NCBI GenBank assembly: GCA_012103475.1
Contig: WLWS01000007.1
Coordinates: 32,821-96,820 of the forward strand
Source: Gammaproteobacteria bacterium
Lineage (GTDB): Bacteria; Pseudomonadota; Gammaproteobacteria; Eutrophobiales; Eutrophobiaceae
Reading direction: 5' to 3'
DNA: 64,000 nucleotides
The number at the start of each line of letters is the position of its first letter. Position 1 is the stretch's first letter. This document shows positions 26,219 through 35,912 of this stretch, one piece after another. Position numbers and translations under genes: made by a program. Under the pieces are notes generated by a model. That model ran no database searches. It had not been told where the DNA came from and saw nothing but the letters and a program-made list of their open reading frames with translations.

Positions 26219-28293
26219 TCCTCAGTTTGCGAAATCAGCACATGATAATTACCGAAGTCGTCAAGACTGACCCGATGTCCCGGAGCCACGACCAGAGTTG
26301 TCGAAGGTTCCTGTATCACGGCTGGCCCACTTAACTGCATTCCGGGCTCAAGCCGGTCTCCATCGTAAATTGTCGCTTCGTGAATGCCATGCGCGTCGTA
26401 ATCGACTATGCGTTTGTGCAAGATTGTGTCTTCGATTTTAATACCGGTGATTTTTTTTCTGGCGGGGTCAGGCTTTTCCACCAATACCTTGGCAACCAGA
26501 TGAAAATTGACTATCTGCACATCATTACCCAATCGGTAGGTGAAGTTATGTTCGTGGGCCTGATGAAATGCTTCATTAGCGGCACCGAGATCAATGTCTC
26601 CCGCATCAGTAATCGGAAAGGGTATTTTTACTGTATGTTCCTGACCGCTGTAACGCATATCGGCGAAGTGTTCAAAACTAATCGGCGCACCGCTTACTTC
26701 CATTTTGTCCTGTTTGAATTCCTCTTGCGCCTCACTTTGCAAGATCTGAAAACGATCTTTAATAAGCTGAACATTCTTGTCATCTAACAGTAATGGCTGG
26801 GTTTGTACGTAGTCGCGTCTGAGGTCCGTCAGTAACATTCCCCAGGCAGAAAAAACTGCTGAGTTAACCGGAACGATAACTTTGGGTACTTTCAGCTCTT
26901 CAGCAAGAGCTACCGCATGCATCGCTCCGCCTCCGCCAAACGCAATTAAGGAAAAATCGCGCGGGTCATAGCCTTTATTGGTGGAAACCAGACGCAAGGC
27001 GTTAGTCATATTGAAGTTGGCGATACGAATCACACCTCGTGCCAGTTCTTCAATAGTCATACCCAGTTTTTTCATTAAGGGTTGAAAAGCTTGTTCCAGC
27101 GCCTTCATATCGGGCTCAACTTCGCCGCCGACAAAACTGTTCTTGTCAATTCTCCCGAGCACAAGATTGGCATCAGTAGTCGTAACTTGTGTACCACCTT
27201 TCCCGTAGGCGGCAGGACCGGGAGACGCACCGGCGCTCTGCGGGCCGACATGAAGTTTGCGACCTTCATCCACCCAGGCAATGCTGCCACCACCGTTACC
27301 AATCTCGACTATCTCTGAGACCGGAGTCTGAATCGGGTAGCCAGGACACTTATCGTTTTTTTCTATGTAGTAATCAGTGGTGATACGTATTTCACCATCT
27401 TCGATCAGCGTACACTTTGCTGTGGTACCACCGATGTCGAGAACAATCAGATTTTTTTCATCAATAATTCTGCCCAGATGTGCTGCAGCGTAAATACCAC
27501 TGGCGGGGCCTGACTCGACCATACTGATAGGATTACGTTTGGCAGAATCAACGGTCGAAATACCGCAGTTTGACTGCATGATATAAGGACTTCCCTGATA
27601 CCCGGCTTTGGCCAGCTTGGACTCAAGAAACTCCAGATATCGTTTTGCAATCGGGTGAATATAAGCCGAAAGAGCCGTAGTATTGCTACGTTCGTATTCA
27701 CGCCATTCGCGACTGATCTCGTTTGAAGCGATCACTGACATCTCAGGTGCCAGGCGTCTCAGTTCTTCAATAACCTTGATTTCATTTTCCGGATTGGTAT
27801 AGGCATGCATTAAACACACTGCTATGGCCTCCACCCCTTCATTACGAAAATTCTCAACTATGTCAGCAAGGCTTGAGGTATCCACCGCTTTTTGGATTTC
27901 GCCTTTGTAATTGACCCGCTCCTCCACTTCGACACGGAGGTATCGTTCAACAAAGGGTTTGGGCTTGCGAAAATTAAAATTAAACAGGTCGGGGCGATTA
28001 CCACGAGCAATTTCCAGCACATCCCGAAAACCTCTGGTAGTAAGCAGTGCGGTCTTAACGCCTTTACGTTCAGTCAGAGCATTGATAACAACTGTAGTAC
28101 CGTGGGCAAAAAACTCGAAATCAGCCGGGTTCAATCTGGCTTTTTCGAGTGAGTTCATCACTCCCTCTTCGAAATCCGGTGGTGTGGTATCGACCTTTGC
28201 TGTACCCAGAACGCTGACTTCACCACTGCTCTGTTCAATACTGTAATAAACCAGATCGGTAAAAGTGCCACCTACATCAGTTGCTACACGCAT
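26215..28293 (-). CDS. Hydantoinase A/oxoprolinase-family subunit (locus A)
   Basis: 692 residues. The ASKHA phosphate motif RVATDVGGTFTDLVYY opens the protein. HGTTVVINALTERKG, the second phosphate loop LDIGGTTAKCTLI, GGGSIAWVDEGRKLHVGPQS and FGGGGAMHAVALAEEL follow, all hallmarks of ATP-dependent hydantoinases. It is translationally coupled to HyuB. The substrate is uncertain between hydantoin, 5-oxoproline and related rings, but the CodB-like permease favours a nucleobase-like ring. Confidence 0.92.
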   Translation of the reverse strand: MRVATDVGGTFTDLVYYSIEQSSGEVSVLGTAKVDTTPPDFEEGVMNSLEKARLNPADFEFFAHGTTVVINALTERKGVKTALLTTRGFRDVLEIARGNRPDLFNFNFRKPKPFVERYLRVEVEERVNYKGEIQKAVDTSSLADIVENFRNEGVEAIAVCLMHAYTNPENEIKVIEELRRLAPEMSVIASNEISREWREYERSNTTALSAYIHPIAKRYLEFLESKLAKAGYQGSPYIMQSNCGISTVDSAKRNPISMVESGPASGIYAAAHLGRIIDEKNLIVLDIGGTTAKCTLIEDGEIRITTDYYIEKNDKCPGYPIQTPVSEIVEIGNGGGSIAWVDEGRKLHVGPQSAGASPGPAAYGKGGTQVTTTDANLVLGRIDKNSFVGGEVEPDMKALEQAFQPLMKKLGMTIEELARGVIRIANFNMTNALRLVSTNKGYDPRDFSLIAFGGGGAMHAVALAEELKVPKVIVPVNSAVFSAWGMLLTDLRRDYVQTQPLLLDDKNVQLIKDRFQILQSEAQEEFKQDKMEVSGAPISFEHFADMRYSGQEHTVKIPFPITDAGDIDLGAANEAFHQAHEHNFTYRLGNDVQIVNFHLVAKVLVEKPDPARKKITGIKIEDTILHKRIVDYDAHGIHEATIYDGDRLEPGMQLSGPAVIQEPSTTLVVAPGHRVSLDDFGNYHVLISQTED

Positions 28294-28338
28294 ATTTTTT
28301 CTCAGAGGTTAATTATCTAGCTCGGTCCGGAGCCTTAT

Positions 28339-28656
28339 TTATCCAAGCAGCATAAAATAGATTTTTGAATCTTCAAGCGCGACGCTTGCATGAGCTGTTC
28401 CTGCAGGAAGGTGTATCAAATCGCCTGCTTCGCAAATCACATTCTCGATTTCAGTTTCCAGAGCAAGCTTTCCTTCCAGAATCAATGACACTTCATCTTC
28501 ATCGTGACAGGACATGCCTTCGACTTCGGGAATACGTTGCCCGGCAGCGAAAGTCGCGGTACCAATTCTGGCGCTTGCCTGATCAATGTTCTCCAGACGC
28601 AGTAGATCGACCAGTGGAGCATTTTCATCACCATACTGCATTTTTATTATTTTCAT
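28339..28656 (-). CDS. Small cupin protein (locus A)
   Basis: About 105 residues from the ATG at 28656; an upstream in-frame extension would overlap the regulator gene and lacks cupin homology. The cupin core shows EGMSCHDEDEVSLILEGKL and LIHLPAGTAHASVALED. It is close in length and sequence to the cupin beside locus B (31797), so it is likely a paralogue. Located between the XRE-cupin regulator (20 bases) and HyuA. Confidence 0.75.
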   Translation of the reverse strand: MKIIKMQYGDENAPLVDLLRLENIDQASARIGTATFAAGQRIPEVEGMSCHDEDEVSLILEGKLALETEIENVICEAGDLIHLPAGTAHASVALEDSKIYFMLLG

Positions 28657-28675
28657 TCGTGCCTGACCTTCCAGT

Positions 28676-29314
28676 TTAATTTTCAAAAATAGCCGGTGTA
28701 CCGACCCACAGAACATGCACTTCTTCTTCAGACATGTTTATCGTGTCGTGTTCCAGTTGCGAATTGATGTGAACACAATCGCCTTCTTTTAAATCAAAAA
28801 CCTCGTCACCGACATCGACTCGAATTTCTCCTTTGAGTACAAAAAAGAAATCCTCGCCTTCTTCTCTGTGCACGGTAGGCAATTCAGTTTTCGGTGGAAT
28901 GACCATACGCAAGGCATTGATTAAACGATTGCGAACATCACCGTCGAGCCGGTGATAGGTAACGGGTGAATCGATTTCGACTTTAATCGGATCCGCCGCA
29001 CGTCTGACCAGAGAATTGGTCTCAGGCGGCGTAACGAAATAATTTATGTCGGTTTCCAGAGCACCTGCCAGCTGAATAAGGGAAACAATAGATGGGACGG
29101 CCTTGCCACGTTCAGCCTGGGACACAAAAGCCGGCGACAGCCCTGCTTTATCGGCAAGTTCCTGCAGGGTTAAACCCATCTGCTTACGACGGGCGCGGAG
29201 TAAGGCTGGAATTGATTTCTCAATATGCCGTGCTTTGGCAGCTTGCGGACTCATATTTTCTCCATGTGACTGATCTTGAGTTAGAAAATCTTCAGCTAAC
29301 TCAGCAATTCTCAC
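28676..29314 (-). CDS. XRE-cupin transcriptional regulator
   Basis: 212 residues. An N-terminal HTH (about 40-95: LRARRKQMGLTLQELADKAG, LSPAFVSQAERGKAVPSI) is joined to a C-terminal cupin effector domain (HREEGEDFFFVLKGEIRVDVGDE, VHINSQLEHDTINMSEEE). This architecture is common in PuuR-like regulators of amine and amino-acid catabolism. It is first in the seven-gene minus operon and faces the TonB receptor gene. It probably controls both by binding the palindrome at 29437-29454 in response to a catabolic intermediate. Confidence 0.9.
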   Translation of the reverse strand: MRIAELAEDFLTQDQSHGENMSPQAAKARHIEKSIPALLRARRKQMGLTLQELADKAGLSPAFVSQAERGKAVPSIVSLIQLAGALETDINYFVTPPETNSLVRRAADPIKVEIDSPVTYHRLDGDVRNRLINALRMVIPPKTELPTVHREEGEDFFFVLKGEIRVDVGDEVFDLKEGDCVHINSQLEHDTINMSEEEVHVLWVGTPAIFEN

Positions 29315-29436
29315 ACTTTTCTCCTCTATTCAACACCGATAAAAGCAATTTCAAAGGCCTCTTCTCAGACTCCTTTATAAAGTATGCCGAGGATATGACT
29401 ATCTCAATTGCTTCATTTGAGTAATTTTTTAAATAG

Positions 29437-29454
29437 TATCAAATATATTTGATA
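29437..29454. promoter_or_regulatory. 18-bp perfect palindrome, candidate operator
   Basis: TATCAAATATATTTGATA is a perfect palindrome in the spacer between the regulator gene and the TonB receptor gene. A further direct half-site ATCAAAT follows at 29456-29462. An imperfect CTCAA...TTGAG repeat lies just before it at 29403-29421. Position and symmetry suit the neighbouring XRE-cupin dimer. Confidence 0.65.
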
Positions 29455-29521
29455 TATCAAATTATGCTGTTAGTATTTAATCGATTCATAGAAAAAATAG
29501 CCTCAACAGGGGGAGATCCCA

Positions 29522-31715
29522 ATGAAAGTCAGCACCATTCTCAATAAATCCTTATTCACTGTTTTGCTCGGCAGCCTGTGTTTGCCGGTTGTGGCGCAGA
29601 ACGAACTGGAAGAAATAGTCGTTACCGCCAGACGACGGGCGGAAACCATTCAAGACGCACCAGTTGCCATCACCGCATTTAGCGCCTCTGCAATTAATGA
29701 TGCCAACATTGAACGTATGGAGGATTTGTTTCAGCTGACACCGAACGTGTCGCTGGCCACCTCACAAGGCATCGGCACCAGCTTTCTGACCATCCGTGGA
29801 CTGACTCAGGTGAGGAACGGCCGCCATTATCGTCGACGGCGTTCTGCAGTTTAATAGTCAGCAATTTCGACAGGAGTTATTTGATCTGGAGAGCCTGCAA
29901 GTGGCAAAGGGTCCGCAGGGTGCAATCTACGGCAGAAACGCTGCAGGTGGTGCCATCATTATTAATACCAGGAAACCGACCAACGAAATGGATGGTTTTT
30001 TTCGGGCGGGTATTGGCGCCGGCGATGAATATTCAGTCGGCGCGTCCATTGGCGGTCCGATTATTGAAGATCAGTTGTTTGGTCGTTTTTCCGTTAACTA
30101 CGTTGACAGAGATGGCTACCTCGACAACATCACCACAGGTAGTGAAGACGATCCCTTTGAAGATCTAACCGTACGCGGTCGTTTAATCTGGGAAGTAAAC
30201 GACGATCTTAGCGCTGACCTTAAGGTAAATGTTTCACGCCACGATGGCCGTGCTATCGGCTTTCAGTATCAGGCCGTTGATATTGCCGCTGACGGAATTA
30301 CCGGAACTGGCTTCGGTACCGACACCGGTCCGATCGATGCAGACAATGTGGTTGCCATTCGCTCCAATAACCCGGACGTTGGTGAAAGAGACATGGAAGA
30401 TGTTTCTCTTAAACTCGACTGGGAGACTGCCGTTGGTACGTTTACTTCTACAAGTGCCTATACAAAACTCGAAGAATACGGCTCATCGGATCAGTTCCCC
30501 TATACCGCGGCTCAAAGTGCTCCCGGCTTGTTTTTCTTTGATGGCACGCAGTCACAATACTTTGATGTCGAAAGTTTCAGTCAGGAAATCCGTTTAACTT
30601 CTTCTGCTGAACAGCGTTTTCGCTGGAATGTTGGTGCCTACTATCTCACCTGGGATCGTTTTATATCATCAACAACAGGAACAGATACCGGTGCGGGTAT
30701 TGTTCGTCTTGAACAGGCACCGACAGCGGATCCCAGCAACCCGACGACTTCTTTCATTGCGGATGACAATGATAATACTGCCTGGGCAATTTTCGGTCAG
30801 GCAAACTACGACCTTACCGAACAGCTCGAATTATCATTTGCCCTGCGTTACGACGAAGAAACAAGGAAACAAAACGTCTCTGCTTTGCAGACACCCGGTA
30901 TCGGTGTGCCCGGTGCTAATAACAAGCAATCTTTTGATGCCTGGCAACCAAAGGCAACGTTACGTTACCAGCCAAATGACGATCTGACATTATTCGCCAC
31001 CTGGGGTCGTGGTTTTCGCAGTGGTCAGTTTAATCAGAATGGTGTCGGCGTGGTCGCTGCCGGTGCTGGTGTTCCGGGAGTCGGCGACGTCGCTGATCAG
31101 GAAGACTCTGAGTCCTTTGAAGTTGGCCTTAAGAGTAGTCTGCTCGATGACAAACTAAGAGTGAATGCTTCCATCTTCACCACCGATGTTGAAGGGCAGC
31201 ACTATTTTGTGTTTATAGGCGCGGTGAGCGCCCAGGTTCTTGTAAATATTGACGAAGTCTCTCTGCTCGGTGCAGAAATCGATGCGGTGTACAGCGTAAA
31301 TGATAACTTTGATATCTACGCAGCCTATGGGATCACGAGTAGCGAAATCGATGAGTATGCGGTAAACCCTGCTGCTGTTGGCAACTGGGCACCCTATGTT
31401 CCTCAGAATACATTCAACATTGGCGGACAGTATGTCTTTCCTTTGCCTATTGCTGATACGTCCTTCCTCGCCCGCGTAGACTTTGAACGTCGCGGAAAGC
31501 AGTTCTGGGATCCGGAAAATACCACGGACCGGTCTGCACTGGAGTTGTTAAACCTGCGCTTCGCGATTCAGGACAATGCCGATAAATGGTCACTGAGTGC
31601 CACTATTGATAACCTTACTGACGAAAATTACAACAGTGAATGGGTGCTTGGGGGTTTCTCAGCCGCAGCACCGGGTCGCACCTGGGGCGTCGATTTTCGT
31701 TATAACTTCTTTTAA
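29522..31715 (+). pseudogene. TonB-dependent outer-membrane receptor, frameshifted
   Basis: About 730 codons of receptor. Frame one (29522-29854) holds the signal peptide, the TonB-box-like EEIVVTARRRAE and the start of the plug, to GLTQVRN. The homology then continues in another frame from about 29820 (AAIIVDGVLQFNSQQ, then KGPQGAIYGRNAAGGAIIINTRKP) to the last strand at 31715, ending in VDFRYNFF as barrels do. Family plugs usually have about five more residues (such as NGEPPV) here, so a small out-of-frame deletion is more likely than one extra base. A good GGGGGAG site precedes the ATG. The lesion could be real decay or an assembly error. Confidence 0.85.
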
Positions 31716-31735
31716 GTCCGAAGTTTGCTCATGCT

Positions 31736-31770
31736 AATGCACGCCCGGCTAGCTGGGTGTGCATTTTTTT
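31736..31770 (+). terminator. Rho-independent terminator after the receptor gene
   Basis: AATGCACGCCC and GGGTGTGCATT form an 11-bp stem (one G-T pair) with an 8-base loop, ending in a run of T. It lies about 20 bases after the receptor stop and just before the cupin-hyu operon of locus B, so these may be separate transcripts or attenuated. Confidence 0.85.
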
Positions 31771-31796
31771 ACCCTGGAACTCACTCACACTCAAAT

Positions 31797-32162
31797 ATGG
31801 AACTGCTAAAATTAAGTTATTCAGAGCAAGAGGTACTAAAACCTCTTCTGGAATTACAAACTGAACAGATTGGTTTGCAACTTGGTACGGCGAGAATTCT
31901 GAAAGGCATGAAATTACCGGAACAGGGAGAATCCTGTTTTTCCATGCACGAAATTTCAATCGTCATTAGCGGAAGATTACAAATTGAGTCGGAACAGACC
32001 AATGAAAAGCACGTTATGGAGCAAGGAAACATAGTTTCCATTACACCAAACCAGTACTCGAGAACCACAGCACTGGAAGACACTCATGTTCTGTATCTTT
32101 TTTTTGGCAGGCAGGAACAGTTTAATACAGACTCAAGCCGGACAGGAGATTATCCTAAGTGA
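31797..32162 (+). CDS. Small cupin protein (locus B)
   Basis: About 121 residues from the ATG at 31797; an upstream start in the same frame would lie inside the terminator hairpin. A cupin core is visible (QGESCFSMHEISIVISGRL and GNIVSITPNQYSRTTALEDTHVLYLFF). It resembles the locus A cupin in length and layout. It overlaps the next HyuA gene by four bases (GTGA), so it is the first gene of locus B. Confidence 0.72.
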   Translation: MELLKLSYSEQEVLKPLLELQTEQIGLQLGTARILKGMKLPEQGESCFSMHEISIVISGRLQIESEQTNEKHVMEQGNIVSITPNQYSRTTALEDTHVLYLFFGRQEQFNTDSSRTGDYPK

Positions 32163-34183
32163 CAAATTATAGAGTAGCTGTTGATATAGGTGGAACCTTC
32201 ACAGATATTGTAATTGAAGATAGTCAGGGTTCAGTCCGGCTTGGGAAAATACCGACAACACCGGAGAATCCTGCTCAAGGCGTGATCGAAGGAATAAAAA
32301 AGTTTGTCGACGAGCCGACTAATATTGAGTTCTTCGTCCATGGCACCACGGTGGGTCTCAATGCCTTTCTGCAAAGACGAGGGGAACGAGTACTTCTGAT
32401 AATGAGCGAAGGTATCAGCGATACCTACACGATAGCGCGCGGTCCACGCCTGAATCTTTATCAACTGCAATATCAGAAACCGGAGCAACTGGTTCCGCGT
32501 AGTGACGTATTTGAAGTATCCGAACGCGTGAGCTGGGATGGTGAAGTACTTAAACCCCTGCGTAATACTGATTTCGACGAGGTAATAGAAATCGCTCGTA
32601 GAGAAAAAGTCAAAGCAGTTGCTGTATGTTTTCTGCACGCCTATGCCTACCCAGAGCATGAATTACAGGCCAGAGAACTTCTTCAACAGGCACTGCCCGG
32701 TGTATCCATTTCACTTTCCCATGACGTCGCCAAGGAATGGCGTGAATACGAACGCGCCTCCTCTACCGTTATGAATGCGTATATCGCCCCGGTCGTAGAA
32801 CGTTACCTCGCCAGCCTCAAACATGAACTGGCAGAAATCGAAGTGGATTCAGAAGTACACATCATGCAATCCAGTGGAGGCGTGATGAAGGCCAGCGTAG
32901 CCGAAGAAAAACCTGTATACACGTTGTTGTCTGGTCCAGTAGGCGGAACAATCGCCGGCGCCGCACTGGCCAAAAGTTCTGCACGTCCCAATCTACTATG
33001 TGTGGATATGGGTGGAACTTCCTTTGACCTGAGCCTGGTCGTAGATGGCAAAGCCAGCACGACACTGGAAACCACTCTGGAAGGATTACCACTGTTGATG
33101 TCGATTGTGGACATTCAAACCATCGGCACCGGTGGCGGCTCTATTGCCTGGAGTGAAGCAAAATCAATGCGGGTCGGCCCGCACAGCGCTGGCTCCGTAC
33201 CAGGCCCAGTTTGCTACGGTCGTGGTGGTACGGAGCCAACAGTGACTGACGCAAACTTTTTTCTCGGCAGGCTTGGAGCAGCTTCTTTGTTGTCGGGAGA
33301 TATGGAGTTATCTACTCAGGTCACGCGAGAGGCGATTGAAAAAAAAGCCGCCGAACTGGATATGGACCCTGTCGCTTATGCCGAGGGCATTCTGCAGATT
33401 TCCAATGCTGCGATGGCCGATGCTATGCGAACCATCACTGTCAAACAGGGAATCGACCCGAGAGAATTTTCACTGGTTGCCTTTGGCGGCGCCGGACCAA
33501 TGGCGGCGGTGTTTCTCGCGGCTGAACTCGATATTGATGAAGTTATTGTGCCACGCTTCCCCGGTACTTTTTCCGCCTGGGGAATGTTGCAAACTGACCT
33601 CAGACACGATCTGAGTCGCCCATTCTTTTTCGGCGCTAGCGAAGTTACTGAGGCCAGTTTAAATGGCACTCTGAAAAACATCGAAGCTGAAGCGCAATCA
33701 CTTCTGGAAAAAGATCTAAGTGAGGATAATGAAGTCAGTTTTCACTGGTCAGCAGACATGCGTTATGTTGGTCAGGAATTCTCAATCAACGTTCCTGTCG
33801 CAGTAAACGCCGACGTAGCTGCAATCATTGACCGTTTTCATCACAGTCACGAACAACGACATGGACACGCAACACGCGATAATCCCGTGGAGTTTGTCAA
33901 TTTGCGCGTTACCGCTTTTGGGGCGATTGACAAATACGAGAATAGTTTCAAGCCCGCCGATGGTACAAAGGATGCGCAGATTGGTAGGCGAAAAGCTATT
34001 TTCGGCGGTGAAAGCCATGAAACCATTGTGCTTCAACGTGATTATCTTGTTCCGGGAGACACCTATCATGGACCTCTTGTTATTGAAGAACAATCCGCTA
34101 CCAGCATCGTTCCGCCCGGCTGTGAAATTCAACTCGATACACTTGGTAATGTGATTGTGAGGCTCAATAAAAATGAAAGCTGA
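32159..34183 (+). CDS. Hydantoinase A/oxoprolinase-family subunit (locus B)
   Basis: 674 residues, starting with GTG within the previous stop. Motifs RVAVDIGGTFTDIVIED, HGTTVGLNAFLQRRG, VDMGGTSFDLSLV, GTGGGSIAWSEAKSMRVGP and FGGAGPMAAVFLAAEL are all family signatures. It is clearly divergent from the locus A copy, so it is a paralogue with its own substrate rather than a recent duplicate. It overlaps HyuB by 11 bases. Confidence 0.92.
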   Translation: MTNYRVAVDIGGTFTDIVIEDSQGSVRLGKIPTTPENPAQGVIEGIKKFVDEPTNIEFFVHGTTVGLNAFLQRRGERVLLIMSEGISDTYTIARGPRLNLYQLQYQKPEQLVPRSDVFEVSERVSWDGEVLKPLRNTDFDEVIEIARREKVKAVAVCFLHAYAYPEHELQARELLQQALPGVSISLSHDVAKEWREYERASSTVMNAYIAPVVERYLASLKHELAEIEVDSEVHIMQSSGGVMKASVAEEKPVYTLLSGPVGGTIAGAALAKSSARPNLLCVDMGGTSFDLSLVVDGKASTTLETTLEGLPLLMSIVDIQTIGTGGGSIAWSEAKSMRVGPHSAGSVPGPVCYGRGGTEPTVTDANFFLGRLGAASLLSGDMELSTQVTREAIEKKAAELDMDPVAYAEGILQISNAAMADAMRTITVKQGIDPREFSLVAFGGAGPMAAVFLAAELDIDEVIVPRFPGTFSAWGMLQTDLRHDLSRPFFFGASEVTEASLNGTLKNIEAEAQSLLEKDLSEDNEVSFHWSADMRYVGQEFSINVPVAVNADVAAIIDRFHHSHEQRHGHATRDNPVEFVNLRVTAFGAIDKYENSFKPADGTKDAQIGRRKAIFGGESHETIVLQRDYLVPGDTYHGPLVIEEQSATSIVPPGCEIQLDTLGNVIVRLNKNES

Positions 34184-35852
34184 AAACAAACAGGTGGACC
34201 CGGTCACCACTGAAATAATTCGTAATGCGTTTACCTCGATTGCTGAGGACATGAATGCGACTCTGATTCGCAGTGCCTACACCCCCGTTATTTACGAGGG
34301 CAAAGACTGTGCGGTAGCGCTAATCGATGCGAATGGCGAAGTACTTGGACAGTCTCTCGGTTTACCCCTGTTTCTCGGAAATCTCGAACTTTGCATCAAG
34401 CTTATTGCAGAAAAAAACGGCTGGGATTACTTCAAAGAAGGCGACGTTATCTACACCAATGACGCTTATATCACCGGCACTCACCTGAACGACGCCACAA
34501 TTATAATTCCTATATTCCGTGACGGAAAACGCATCGGCTTTGCCGCATCGCGTGCTCACTGGCTGGATGTCGGTGCAAAAGATCCGGGGCAGCCCGTAGA
34601 TTCACATGAAATTTATCAGGAAGGCGTGCGCTGGGGACCTACGCGACTCTATAAAAATGGCAAGGCGCGTGATGATGTGATCGATCTTTTACGTCAGAAC
34701 AGCCGCTTTGGTGACGAGCTTGTCGGCGACCTTAACGCACAGATTGCTGCGGGTCGTATTGGCGATATGCGTTTACAAACTTTGTACGACCGTTTTGGCG
34801 AGAACACAATCACAGCAGCACGGGAACGTATATTTGAACAAACCCGATTGCAGGAACAAAATTCGATCGCTGCGATAGAAGACGGCAGTTATTACGCCGA
34901 AGGCACACTCGACGATGATGGCCTCGGTAGCGATCCGGTTCCGATTAAAGTCCGCATCGATGTCAAAGGTGAGAATATGGAAGTAAACCTTGACGGCTCA
35001 AGCCCGCAGGTTCGAGGTTGCATCAACTGTGGCATTACCCAAACTATTGCTGCAGTAAGAGTCGGCTTTAAACACATCGTGAATCCGGAGTCACCGGTAA
35101 ACGGAGGTTCATTCCAGTCTTTGACAGTAACAGCCGCTCCGGGATCAATGTTCTACGCACAGGAGCCGGCCGCCTGCGCCTGGTACTTTTCTTCCCTTGG
35201 TTTATTGATTGATCTGATCGGTAAAGCACTGGCCCCGGCACTTCCTGACAAAGCTGCCGGTGCTCACTATGGTGATTCAATGGTGGTTTACATTGGTGGT
35301 GAGGATCCAAGAAAAAATAACACCCGTTTCCTTATGGTTGAACCGACTACTGGCGGATGGGGTGGATTCAATGGTGGCGACGGAGCTGATTCCCTGATTA
35401 ATCTGGTTAACGGTAGTTTTCGCGACCTGCCCATCGAGATTTTCGAAAGCAAATACCCTGTGCTGATACGAAGCTATGGAATACGCACTGACTCCGGCGG
35501 GGCTGGTTGTTATCGAGGCGGTAACGGCACTTATCGGGAATATGAACTAAAAAGCGAAGCCAGTGTTACCTTGTGGTTTGAACGTTCTCATACTGCCGCC
35601 TGGGGTTTGCTCGGCGGCAAAGACGGGATCGGACCGGAAATATCTATCAATGAGCCGGGTGAAAAAACCCGACATTGCCTGAAGGCCAACAGCCTCTCGC
35701 TTAAACCCGGTACAGTGATAAAAACACAGACCGGTGGTGGTGGAGGTTGGGGTGAACCTGAAAAACGCGATCGTAAATTGATTGAAAGTGATATCAAGAA
35801 CCGCTACATCAGCCGCGAACATGCCCGCGAGTTATACGGCTATCTCGAATAA
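34173..35852 (+). CDS. Hydantoinase B/oxoprolinase-family subunit (locus B)
   Basis: 559 residues. The N-terminus DPVTTEIIRNAFTSIAEDMN and IRSAYTPVIYEGKDCA, then GDVIYTNDAYITGTHLND with candidate metal ligands, and the C-terminal GGGGGWGEPEKRDRK. Partner of the HyuA gene that it overlaps. A DMT-type exporter/importer follows after 60 bases. Confidence 0.9.
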   Translation: MKAENKQVDPVTTEIIRNAFTSIAEDMNATLIRSAYTPVIYEGKDCAVALIDANGEVLGQSLGLPLFLGNLELCIKLIAEKNGWDYFKEGDVIYTNDAYITGTHLNDATIIIPIFRDGKRIGFAASRAHWLDVGAKDPGQPVDSHEIYQEGVRWGPTRLYKNGKARDDVIDLLRQNSRFGDELVGDLNAQIAAGRIGDMRLQTLYDRFGENTITAARERIFEQTRLQEQNSIAAIEDGSYYAEGTLDDDGLGSDPVPIKVRIDVKGENMEVNLDGSSPQVRGCINCGITQTIAAVRVGFKHIVNPESPVNGGSFQSLTVTAAPGSMFYAQEPAACAWYFSSLGLLIDLIGKALAPALPDKAAGAHYGDSMVVYIGGEDPRKNNTRFLMVEPTTGGWGGFNGGDGADSLINLVNGSFRDLPIEIFESKYPVLIRSYGIRTDSGGAGCYRGGNGTYREYELKSEASVTLWFERSHTAAWGLLGGKDGIGPEISINEPGEKTRHCLKANSLSLKPGTVIKTQTGGGGGWGEPEKRDRKLIESDIKNRYISREHARELYGYLE

Positions 35853-35912
35853 CGACAGCCGGGCACTAAACTGCTTGTATCTTGATTGCACAGCAGCCAT
35901 GCTATTTCCAGT

